Shown here: positions 17,960-24,548 of the stretch, piece by piece
Layout: the number at the start of each line of letters is the position of its first letter
Numbering within the stretch: the first letter of the stretch is position 1
Assembly (NCBI GenBank): GCA_963715455.1
Contig: OY970245.1
Span: forward strand, 186,001 to 250,000
Reading direction: 5' to 3'
Origin: VRUE01 sp963715455
GTDB lineage: Bacteria; Actinomycetota; Thermoleophilia; Solirubrobacterales; 70-9
DNA length: 64,000 nucleotides
Program-made: the position numbers and the translations under genes
Notes under the pieces: generated by a model
What the model saw: only the letters and a program-made list of their open reading frames with translations
Databases searched by the model: none
What the model was told of the DNA's origin: nothing

Positions 17960-18793
17960 CTAGGCCCCTGTGGCGGCTGTGACTGCCCAGGAGCCCCACC
18001 ATTTGCATTGCGATGACCCGCAGATGTACTGGAATACCGTGCCCGAGGTCGATGCACCCGGAAAGAGTTCGGTCGGCTTGAGGAAGAAGATTGCTTTTCC
18101 TTCTTCATTTTCCAGGGCTGCGCCTGTCTCAAAACTCGCGTACAGACAGAGGTTCCCGGGATCGGCCGTGGGGACATCCGCCACGATGCCGGGACAGCCC
18201 GGCGCCGAGCCCGCAGTGCCGACGTAGGTCGCCTGGGGGGCGGTGGCGAGCGGGATCGGGAAGGAGATGGACTCAATCGCCGTCTGGCCCAGGGCCGAGG
18301 GACTTCCTTCTTTTGGCGTTTCAACAGGCGCAACTGCAGACCAGGCCCCGGTCAAGGTCTTACCCGGCGGCAGCGTGCCACCGGCAGTCCATGGCGAGCC
18401 TTCTTTGCCGTTGCAGGCCGCGGCTTTGCCGGAGGCCGAGGTGAACATCACGCCACCGACACCGGTGCATTTGCCTTCTTTGATGCCGACAAATTCTTCG
18501 CTCTCGACGCTGGCGCCGTCGGCACCTGTGGCGCCGGTCGCGCCAGCTGCCCCGTTTGAGCCGTTGGCGCCGGCATCGCCCTTGGCACCTGCTGGTCCGG
18601 CGGGGCCCGCCGGACCAGCAGGACCGGTCGCGCCTTTGGGCCCCCTGGGGCCTTTTTTGGCTTTGGCCGAGGCGGTTGCGCCGCCATCGGAAGAGTTATT
18701 GGCGGCGTAGGCGCCGCCGAGCATTGCGAAGACCAGTGCGACAACCGAGATCACTCCCGGGATGCCGAAGCGGTTGCGTAGTGGCGAGAGCAT
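17960..18793 (-). CDS. Collagen-like, membrane-anchored protein (copy A)
   Basis: 277 residues from ATG 18793, preceded by AAGGAGA. An N-terminal helix (FGIPGVISVVALVFAMLGGA) anchors the protein. About 16 Gly-x-y triplets follow, rich in GPA and GAT, the sequence of a collagen triple helix. A C-terminal globular domain with several cysteines could trimerise or bind ligand. It is the first gene of the five-gene operon and probably provides a stalk for the secreted partners. The triplet region contains a strong DNA inverted repeat around 18590-18625. Confidence 0.85.
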   Translation of the reverse strand: MLSPLRNRFGIPGVISVVALVFAMLGGAYAANNSSDGGATASAKAKKGPRGPKGATGPAGPAGPAGPAGAKGDAGANGSNGAAGATGATGADGASVESEEFVGIKEGKCTGVGGVMFTSASGKAAACNGKEGSPWTAGGTLPPGKTLTGAWSAVAPVETPKEGSPSALGQTAIESISFPIPLATAPQATYVGTAGSAPGCPGIVADVPTADPGNLCLYASFETGAALENEEGKAIFFLKPTELFPGASTSGTVFQYICGSSQCKWWGSWAVTAATGA

Positions 18794-18794
18794 C

Positions 18795-18882
18795 GAAATC
18801 TCTTCTCCTTGTCCCGTGAGCCCCTCTGCCCGCCGCTTCCCTTTGCGGCTTCCGCGAGGCTCGGTTGTCCCTGTTTCCCTGT
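18795..18882 (-). ncRNA. Conserved 5' leader of operon A (candidate structured RNA)
   Basis: This untranslated stretch differs from 48679-48766 at one position in 88, whereas the adjacent first ~80 coding bases differ at five or six. The RNA can form a GCCGC/GCGGC hairpin with an 8-base loop, enclosed by an outer pairing of CCGAGCC with GGCTCACGG. It also contains the tandem CAGGGAAACAGGGA. It ends at the ribosome site. I do not recognise a known riboswitch class: it lacks the c-di-GMP-I P1b stem and the ydaO core. Confidence 0.5.
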
Positions 18883-18932
18883 GCGTTCCCAGACCGTTAG
18901 CCGGTTGGCTTTGGTTGGGTTCGACAACGGAA

Positions 18933-18961
18933 GGATAAACATACGAGAACGTTAATGTCAA
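18933..18961 (-). promoter_or_regulatory. Sigma-70 promoter of operon A
   Basis: The minus strand has a perfect TTGACA (18961-18956), a 17-base spacer and TTATCC; with a 16-base spacer the -10 is TTTATC. AACGTT palindromes lie in the spacer and just upstream, possible regulator contacts. Transcription from here would give a leader of about 130 nt. Operon B has the same TTGACATTTA-type element. Confidence 0.6.
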
Positions 18962-19084
18962 GGAACGTTTCTGGTATTAACATCGAGTTTCGCCAGCAGG
19001 GTGCGAGGCTGGAAAGGCACTTCCTTCCCAGCGCGCGGGACAATGTCGGCAGGAACTACGGGGCCGCGAGGCGCCTACGTCAGA

Positions 19085-20164
19085 TCAGGACAGGAACGCG
19101 TTCAGCTGCTCGCTGGCGCGGTAGCGAACGCTCCGGCCGCGGCCCTGCTGCTCGATCAGACCCGCATCCAAGAGCCGCCGGAAGTCCGCGGTCGCGGTCG
19201 CCGGCGAGATATCCGCCTCCGCCGCGTAGCTAGCCCGATCCGCGCCGCCCATCAAGCAACGCTCCAGGGCGATCACCAAGCGGTCGGGCCAGCCACGGGC
19301 TTGAGCGAGCTCTTCGAGCTGGGACCAGCGCGCGGCGGCAACCTTGAGCTGGGCCAGGCGTTGGCGGGCTTGCGCCAGGTGAGCGTCGATGCAGAAAGCG
19401 ACCCAGCCGGTGGCGTCTCGCTGCGGTGCGTATGTGGGGCCGTGCGCCTCGTTCAACGCCACGTAGTAATGCTCGGTGTGGCGGCCGAGGTACTCCTCGA
19501 TCGAGCCGAACTCGGGCGACAGCAGACCCTCGCGGGCGAGGACGAGCGAGTGGACGATTCGCGAGATGCGGCCGTTGCCGTCGTGGAATGGGTGAATGGA
19601 AACGACATGGAGGAGGGCCATCGCCGCACGAACCACCACGTGGGCGTCCAGGTCACCGGCCTGCAGCCACTCGACCGCCTCAGCCATCAGCCCGGGGACC
19701 CGATCGGCATCGGGCGCCTGATAGACGAGACGGCCATCGTTTCCGGTGATCCCCACTGGCCCGGTGCGCCAAGCGCCGGGGCGCTCAGCACGCTGGAACG
19801 CGCAAGCGTCAAAATGCAGATCGAGGATGACACGGTCGAGCCACCGAAAGGCCGGGTCCACAGCCATCACGCCGACGTGATCCATCGCCCGGGCGTAACA
19901 GGCAACTGCCTGCCGGTTCTCGTCGTCGGGCTCCGGCACGCGATTGCCGCTGACGAGAGCACGGGCCTCCCCAGGAGCAACGCTGAATCCCTCGATCGAG
20001 GTCGAGCCCTCGATCGAGGAGGCACGCACCTCACGCCGCAAGGCGCCTACCCAAGGCCGATGCCGGCTGACCTCCCGCCCGAGGGAGTCGCGCAGGTCGT
20101 CGAGCTCCAAAAGGCGCTTTGCGAGGGATCCATCGACAGCAGGCGTTGCGAGAAGCATGCCCAC
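19085..20164 (-). CDS. Fic domain protein (AMPylase) with N-terminal inhibitory helix and C-terminal wHTH
   Basis: 359 residues from GTG 20164 (ATG 20158 is possible). The Fic motif HPFHDGNGR at ~191-199 is intact, so nucleotidyl (usually AMP) transfer to a target hydroxyl is expected. The segment STSIEG at ~54-59 fits the [S/T]xxxE[G/N] inhibitory helix of class II Fic enzymes. Residues ~300-350 look like a winged helix (DISPATATADFRRLLDAGLI), which could bind the 42-bp palindrome directly upstream and autoregulate. Target unknown. No separate antitoxin gene is adjacent. Confidence 0.9.
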   Translation of the reverse strand: MGMLLATPAVDGSLAKRLLELDDLRDSLGREVSRHRPWVGALRREVRASSIEGSTSIEGFSVAPGEARALVSGNRVPEPDDENRQAVACYARAMDHVGVMAVDPAFRWLDRVILDLHFDACAFQRAERPGAWRTGPVGITGNDGRLVYQAPDADRVPGLMAEAVEWLQAGDLDAHVVVRAAMALLHVVSIHPFHDGNGRISRIVHSLVLAREGLLSPEFGSIEEYLGRHTEHYYVALNEAHGPTYAPQRDATGWVAFCIDAHLAQARQRLAQLKVAAARWSQLEELAQARGWPDRLVIALERCLMGGADRASYAAEADISPATATADFRRLLDAGLIEQQGRGRSVRYRASEQLNAFLS

Positions 20165-20168
20165 ATCT

Positions 20169-20210
20169 TAGTCGATTAGCCGATTAAACGTTTAATTGGC
20201 TAATCGACTA
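20169..20210. promoter_or_regulatory. 42-bp palindrome upstream of the Fic gene
   Basis: Two 21-base arms meet without a spacer and differ at one position. The left arm starts TAGTCGATTAGCC and the centre is TTAAACGTTTAA. It is AT-rich and fills nearly all the space between the Fic start (20164) and the VOC stop (20215). Position and symmetry favour an operator; a terminator for the VOC gene is less likely because no T-run follows. Confidence 0.65.
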
Positions 20211-20214
20211 CTGC

Positions 20215-20598
20215 CTACTCGGGCTGCGTCATCACGGCGAGGATGTTCCCCGCCGGGTCCTTGAACCAGGCGATGTCGGGGCCCTGGCCGCGGGCGATGC
20301 CCTTCTCGTCCTGCTCGAAGCCCTCGTAGCGCTCGAAGCCAACACCGCGGGAGCCAAGCTCGTCGACGGCGCTGTCGACGTCGTCGACCTCGAAGTTGAG
20401 GATCGTGTAGGTGGCCGGCTCGAAGTCGGGCTTCACGTAGATGAGCGTGTCGCGGCCGCCGGCGAGCTGGATCGACATCACGCCGAACTCCTCGCTGAGC
20501 ATCGTCGTGCCCAAGCCGAGGGTCTCGCCGTAGAACTCGCGCGCCTTCTCCAGGTCGTCGACCGCGAAGCCGTTGGTTGCTTTCGTGTTCGCGAACAT
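20215..20598 (-). CDS. VOC (glyoxalase/bleomycin-resistance) superfamily protein
   Basis: 127 residues from ATG 20598. Two beta-alpha-beta-beta-beta modules typical of the vicinal oxygen chelate fold can be read: NGFAVDDLEKAREFYGETLG, then FEVDDVDSAVDELGSRGV and WFKDPAGNILAVMT. Members include dioxygenases, isomerases and resistance proteins; metal ligands are not clear, so substrate and reaction are not assigned. Confidence 0.85.
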   Translation of the reverse strand: MFANTKATNGFAVDDLEKAREFYGETLGLGTTMLSEEFGVMSIQLAGGRDTLIYVKPDFEPATYTILNFEVDDVDSAVDELGSRGVGFERYEGFEQDEKGIARGQGPDIAWFKDPAGNILAVMTQPE

Positions 20599-20628
20599 GC
20601 CGCTCCTTTCGTCTTGCCTCTGCTCCGG

Positions 20629-20976
20629 CTACCCGGCCAGCTCGGGGATATAGCGCTCGAGGTGCGCGGCGATCGTCTCACGCACCCACTGCTGGGTTAC
20701 TTGATCGGCCATCCGGTAGCGCCCAAGTAGCAGTTTTTGATCGGTCAGCGGCAGGCCGGCGATCTCCCAGCGCACGGCAAGCCGCTCGAAGAGCGCCTCC
20801 GAGCGCCGCCGCCAGGCGTCGTCCTGGGAGGTGGCCGCCGTAGCCGGCCCCTCGCCCAGCATGGCGATCGTCGCCGGGCTGAGCGTTTGACGCAGGGTGA
20901 GCGTGTTGCCCTCAGCGTCGGAGTACTCGACGGTCGGCGTCTTCTGCCGCGGGCGCCGCTGCTTACGCTTCGCCAT
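20629..20976 (-). CDS. Hypothetical protein, 115 residues
   Basis: A basic N-terminus (MAKRKQRRPRQK) is followed by a short beta region and an alpha-helical, charged C-terminal half (DDAWRRRSEALFERLAVRWE). No signal peptide, membrane helix or known motif is seen. It lies upstream of the VOC gene in the same direction with a 30-base gap, and is divergent from the Vps62-like gene. Function unknown. Confidence 0.6.
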   Translation of the reverse strand: MAKRKQRRPRQKTPTVEYSDAEGNTLTLRQTLSPATIAMLGEGPATAATSQDDAWRRRSEALFERLAVRWEIAGLPLTDQKLLLGRYRMADQVTQQWVRETIAAHLERYIPELAG

Positions 20977-20997
20977 CGCGGCCAGTCTGGCAGGCTA

Positions 20998-22236
20998 GTG
21001 GCCGTGTCTCCAGACGAAAAGCTCGAACTGCTCAGGCGCTTTGCGCCAAAGCTCCACTTCGACGCGCTGGAGCGCTGGCGACCCAGCCTCGCCGACACCT
21101 ACATGCAGCAGTCGGCCTTCGTCGACAAGGACGAACAGCTGCTGCCGGGGACGCCGCCGGCCGAGCCGGCGATGCTCGATCGCCTCGAAGAACTCGAGTC
21201 GAGGATCAACCCGCTCAAGGAGCGGCCGAGCCGCGCGACCCAAACGCTGCGCAGCAACACCCTGCTGCGGGCATATGGACCCGCCCAGGATCTCGCCACC
21301 GGGGGCACTTGCTACGGCCGCGTCGTCGCCGGTGGCGACAGAACCAAGTTCCTGCAGTACTGGCTCTTCTACGTCGACAACCCCTGCGTGCTGTCCGCCG
21401 GGCGTCACGATGGCGATTGGGAGCTGGTCCAGATCCGCGTCGCGGCGGTCGACGACGGCTTCGAAGCGACCCACCTGACCCTGGCAGGGCACGGCAAGCC
21501 GGTCACCAAACCGTTCCGGTCGCGAGATGGCGGTCCAGACGTCTACGTCGCCGTCGACTCGCACGCCTCCTACCACGAGGCGGGCGCCCACCCGATGCTG
21601 CCGCTCTCCGACGTTTCGGTTCCCGACCAGGGCGAGCCCGGATCGACGCCGGCGATCGTCCTGCTGCCGGTCGACGACACGCAGCTCGACTGGGCCCACT
21701 GGCACGGGCGCTGGGGCATGGACCGTGGCGTCGGAACCTGGCTGGCGCTGAAGCTGCGCCTGAAGCGCACGCCCTCTTATATGCGGCGGCTGAACAAAGT
21801 CGGGGCCGGCGAGAGCCCCCCGAGCCCGGGCCGCCAGGGCGCCAGCTGGAGCCAGCCCAGCTCATTCGAGCTGCGCGGCACGCAGCGTCGCTGGACCAAC
21901 GTGCTCGTGCAGCGCCTGGCCCACTTCATCGGCGAATGGACCTGGCCGCAGACGACACCCGAGGTGTGCGTCACCCGCACCGCCCCAGGGCACTACGCGA
22001 TCGAGGCGCGGCCGGCCGGCCGCGGGCCGCGTCGCGTGCGGCTGGTCTCGGTCGCCTTCTGGGAAGAGCACCCCGACGGGGATCGGCGCGCCCTGGCGAT
22101 GCACAGCGTGCGGACCGACGAGCCGGCCGAGCCTTTCGCGATCGAGCACGAGGGCACGCTGCGCTGGCGTGCCGCCGGCTACAACCGCCTGCGCCAGCGG
22201 GGTGAACCGACCCCACTCGAAGAGCTGCCTCAGTAG
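20998..22236 (+). CDS. Vps62-related (DUF946-like) protein
   Basis: About 412 residues from GTG 20998 (GTG 21004 is equally possible). The central signature RHDGDWELVQI followed by PDVYVAVDSHASYHEAGAH matches the H-x-GDWE and SHASY motifs of Vps62-related proteins, which are found in bacteria and fungi and whose biochemical role is unclear. The N-terminal ~90 residues are helical; no signal peptide is seen. It converges with the ArfB gene, overlapping by 7 bases. Confidence 0.72.
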   Translation: MAVSPDEKLELLRRFAPKLHFDALERWRPSLADTYMQQSAFVDKDEQLLPGTPPAEPAMLDRLEELESRINPLKERPSRATQTLRSNTLLRAYGPAQDLATGGTCYGRVVAGGDRTKFLQYWLFYVDNPCVLSAGRHDGDWELVQIRVAAVDDGFEATHLTLAGHGKPVTKPFRSRDGGPDVYVAVDSHASYHEAGAHPMLPLSDVSVPDQGEPGSTPAIVLLPVDDTQLDWAHWHGRWGMDRGVGTWLALKLRLKRTPSYMRRLNKVGAGESPPSPGRQGASWSQPSSFELRGTQRRWTNVLVQRLAHFIGEWTWPQTTPEVCVTRTAPGHYAIEARPAGRGPRRVRLVSVAFWEEHPDGDRRALAMHSVRTDEPAEPFAIEHEGTLRWRAAGYNRLRQRGEPTPLEELPQ

Positions 22237-22631
22237 CCGTCGCCGGGACGACGCCGTCCCCGCTTGCGTTCCCCTGCGCGGCGCTTCTCTTCGAGGCGGC
22301 GCTCGCGCGAGGCGCGCGTTGGCCGCGTTGGCCGGCGGCGGCGTGGCTCGGCCAGGCCGGCGGCGATCTTCTCGGCCAAGCGGCGCAGGGCCAGCTCGCG
22401 GTTGCGCGCTTGGCCGCGGGCGTCCTGGGCGACGGCGGTGATCGGCGAGCCGAGCCGAGCGAGCAGCCGCTGGCGCTGACCGTCGTCGAGCGCCTGCGAG
22501 CCCTCGACGTCGAAGACAGCTTCCACCCGCGAAGCGGTGACGTTGGCGTGCTGACCGCCGGGCCCCGAGGAGCGGCTCGCCCGCAGCTCGATCTCGGCCA
22601 GCGGGATCGCCAGCCGCGCGTCGATTCTCAG
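22230..22631 (-). CDS. arfB: Alternative ribosome-rescue factor ArfB (peptidyl-tRNA hydrolase YaeJ/ICT1 type)
   Basis: The catalytic loop SSGPGGQHANVTASRVE carries the GGQ motif that hydrolyses peptidyl-tRNA on stalled ribosomes. The C-terminus (RRRRPTRPTRASRERRLEEK) is the basic tail that enters the empty mRNA channel. Family members start just before the RLAIPLAEIEL strand. Here the only codon at that place is CTG 22631, overlapping the pterin-dehydratase stop as CTGA; no in-frame ATG, GTG or TTG exists before the GGQ loop. The gene is probably translationally coupled from a CTG start, giving 133 residues. Confidence 0.82.
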   Translation of the reverse strand: MRIDARLAIPLAEIELRASRSSGPGGQHANVTASRVEAVFDVEGSQALDDGQRQRLLARLGSPITAVAQDARGQARNRELALRRLAEKIAAGLAEPRRRRPTRPTRASRERRLEEKRRAGERKRGRRRPGDGY

Positions 22632-22915
22632 CTCGTCGGCGATAGCGAGTCGATCCTGCCTGCCAGCTCGAAATCGGCGGCGGTGAGGCCGCCTTCGGAG
22701 TGCGTGGAGATCGTCACCGTCACCGTGTCCCAGGAGAGCTCGAGGTCGGGGTGGTGATTCATCTCCTCAGCCGGCTCGACCAGGCTCTGCACGAAGCCCA
22801 CCGAGCCGACGAAGTCGCCGCAGGAGAAGCGCTTGCGGATCGCCTTGCCGGCCAGCTCCCAGCCGCTCAACTCGGTGAGGCGGGCCTCGATCTCCACTTC
22901 GCTGAGCAGTGCCAT
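22628..22915 (-). CDS. 4a-hydroxytetrahydrobiopterin dehydratase (pterin-4a-carbinolamine dehydratase)
   Basis: 95 residues, the usual family length. The conserved EEMNHHPDLELSWDTVTVTI block with paired histidines is followed by STHSEGGLTAADFELAGRID, the two signatures of the dehydratase. It recycles pterin cofactor after aromatic hydroxylation; in bacteria it can also have moonlighting roles. The stop codon overlaps the presumed ArfB start. Confidence 0.92.
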   Translation of the reverse strand: MALLSEVEIEARLTELSGWELAGKAIRKRFSCGDFVGSVGFVQSLVEPAEEMNHHPDLELSWDTVTVTISTHSEGGLTAADFELAGRIDSLSPTS

Positions 22916-23391
22916 CCCGGACTATGCTGCCATGGCGACATCGTGGCTGCAACGAGCGACACGCGCCCACCTCGAGCTGCTGCCTGATTGCGCGCCGCGT
23001 GCGCCAAGCGCCGCGGGCCGATCACGCCGCAGATGCCGCCCTGCCAGTGGCCGCCGCCGCGAAAGAGAAACAGGCCGTAGGGGCGGTCGAGACGACGCGG
23101 TAGGGCACAGGCCGAGGCGCGCCGCGCGCTACGCACGGTGAGCATCTCCCCCGGCTCGATCCCGCCACCGCGGTAGACCCGCTGCACCTCGTAGCGGTAC
23201 TCGGCCCGTAGCCGGCCGAGCGGCATGACCTTCACCAGGCGACCGACGATCGCCGCGTCGGACTCACGCAGCGATTCAGCCGGGGGCTGCGGCGCGCAGG
23301 AGCAGGCCCATGCGCTCCCGGCAAAAGCCATCCCCAGCAGCGCGACGCACAGCAGGGCCGTCAAAAGACGCCTCGATCGCACACGAATCAA
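22867..23391 (-). CDS. Secreted cysteine-containing protein
   Basis: 174 residues from TTG 23391 (GTG 23382 is possible). A signal peptide (LLTALLCVALLGMAFAGSAWA) is cut just before a CSCAP motif, an entry also seen in TIMP/NTR-like secreted proteins. A small beta domain follows (YRYEVQRVYRGGG) with further cysteines (SACALP, GGICGV). The last ~16 codons overlap the pterin dehydratase start, and this tail has odd composition, so the 3' end could be frameshifted. Confidence 0.65.
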   Translation of the reverse strand: MIRVRSRRLLTALLCVALLGMAFAGSAWACSCAPQPPAESLRESDAAIVGRLVKVMPLGRLRAEYRYEVQRVYRGGGIEPGEMLTVRSARRASACALPRRLDRPYGLFLFRGGGHWQGGICGVIGPRRLAHAARNQAAARGGRVSLVAATMSPWQHSPGWHCSAKWRSRPASPS

Positions 23392-23438
23392 TGTAGAGAT
23401 AAACCCGCGGTTTCACAAACACCGGGGGCAAATACCGC

Positions 23439-24470
23439 TCAGGGCGTGAGGACGATCTTCAGCGCTTCACGCTGGTCGTAGAGCTCGTAGGCGGCCTCCG
23501 CCTCGTCGAGCTTCATGTGATGGGTGACGAGCGGCGCGGGATCGAGCTTGCCGGCCTCGATTAGCGCCAGCACGCGGTCGACGTGGGCGATCACGTTGGC
23601 CAGGCCGAGGCGCAGCGTGAGGCCCTTGAGCCAGGCCAGGCCAAGCGGCATCTCTCCCTTGCCGGCGTAGGCACCGATTCCCGAGACCGTGCCCGCGTCG
23701 CGACAGAGGCTGACCGCCATCGCCAGTGGCCCCGGGTCGCCGACCGCGTCGACGACGACGTCAACCCCGCGCCCGGTCGCTGCGCGCACGACCTTCTTCG
23801 GCTCCTCCTCGGTGAGGTGGACCGGCACGGCGCCGAACTCCTTGGCCATCCCCAGGCGCTGCTCGACCGAATCGATCGCGAAGACCTTGGTGGCACCACC
23901 GGCGAGCGCCGCCTGTACGGCGCAGAGGCCGACCGGCCCCAGTCCGAGCACGGCGACCGTGTCGCCGGACTGCATCCCCGCATGGGCGACAGCGTGGTAA
24001 CCGGTGCCCATCACGTCGCCGGCGAAGAGCGCCACCTCGTCGGACATGCCCTCCGGCACGCGGCGCAGGGTCAGGTTGGCGCGCGGCACGAGCAGCTGCT
24101 CGGCCTGGGCGCCCTGCAGGTTGCCGAGGTGGGAGCCGTGACCGAAGGTCTGCCCGTTGTCGCAGCGGTGGTAGTCGCCGCGCAAGCACGGCGTGCAGGT
24201 GGCGCAGGCGGTGTGGAAGCAGCCCAGCACGCGATCGCCGACCGCAACCCGCTCGACGTCGTCGCCCACAGCAAGCACCGTGCCGACGAACTCGTGGCCG
24301 ATCGTGAAGCCCGGCTCGACCGGGACGCGCCCGTGGAAGATGTGCAGGTCCGAGCCGCAGATGCCGCTCGCCTCGACCCGCACCAGCGCATCATCGGCAG
24401 CCACAAGCTCGGGCTCGGCCTTCTCCTCGACCCGCACTTCCCCGGGCGCCTGAAAAGTCACCACACGCAT
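23439..24470 (-). CDS. Zinc-dependent alcohol dehydrogenase family oxidoreductase
   Basis: 343 residues from ATG 24470. The catalytic zinc site is visible as SGICGSDLHIFHG and GHEFVGTV. The structural zinc loop has four cysteines (CFHTACATCTPCLRGDYHRC region). The Rossmann motif VLGLGPVGLCAVQAALAGG binds NAD(P). Overall it resembles medium-chain dehydrogenases of the threonine/sorbitol/formaldehyde-like group; the substrate cannot be fixed. It follows the HD-GYP gene but is separated from it by a strong hairpin, so it is probably transcribed separately. Confidence 0.9.
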   Translation of the reverse strand: MRVVTFQAPGEVRVEEKAEPELVAADDALVRVEASGICGSDLHIFHGRVPVEPGFTIGHEFVGTVLAVGDDVERVAVGDRVLGCFHTACATCTPCLRGDYHRCDNGQTFGHGSHLGNLQGAQAEQLLVPRANLTLRRVPEGMSDEVALFAGDVMGTGYHAVAHAGMQSGDTVAVLGLGPVGLCAVQAALAGGATKVFAIDSVEQRLGMAKEFGAVPVHLTEEEPKKVVRAATGRGVDVVVDAVGDPGPLAMAVSLCRDAGTVSGIGAYAGKGEMPLGLAWLKGLTLRLGLANVIAHVDRVLALIEAGKLDPAPLVTHHMKLDEAEAAYELYDQREALKIVLTP

Positions 24471-24494
24471 GCACAGAACCGTATCCGCCCAGCC

Positions 24495-24543
24495 GCCGAC
24501 GGGCCGATACGTCAAGGCTGCCTTGACATATCGGCCCGTCGGC
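24495..24543. terminator. 49-bp near-perfect inverted repeat
   Basis: Arms of 24 bases (24495-24518 and 24520-24543) starting GCCGACGGGCCGATA are separated by one base and have one mismatch. The repeat sits between the stop of the HD-GYP gene and the start of the alcohol dehydrogenase gene, so a transcription terminator for the former is the simplest reading, although no T-run follows. The arms also contain TTGAC, so promoter occlusion or a recombination function is conceivable. Confidence 0.55.
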
Positions 24544-24548
24544 CTGAT

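Larger units (their letters stand above)
8113..18882. repeat. Paralogous secreted-protein locus, copy A
   Basis: Eight genes and elements recur in the same order and orientation at 38018-48766: a TetR gene, a convergent TetR, five secreted-protein genes and an 88-nt leader. Gene lengths agree closely (TetR 252/252, HtaA-like 356/356, four-repeat protein 960/960, NHL protein 1179/1183), and the same 4-base overlaps and short gaps are kept. No insertion sequence marks the borders. Confidence 0.9.

Noticed and set aside
18795..18882. Leader as a c-di-GMP-I riboswitch, prompted by ACGCACAGGGAAAC and the HD-GYP gene nearby
   Set aside because: The GNRA-capped P1b stem, the GCAAAGCC block and the P2 receptor of that class are not found.
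18751..18942. Small ORF on the minus strand over the operon A leader (reads ...GKQGQPS...)
   Set aside because: The same frame exists in copy B, but the only change in the conserved part is nonsynonymous and the frame runs antagonistically into the collagen start; the conservation fits an RNA better than a peptide.
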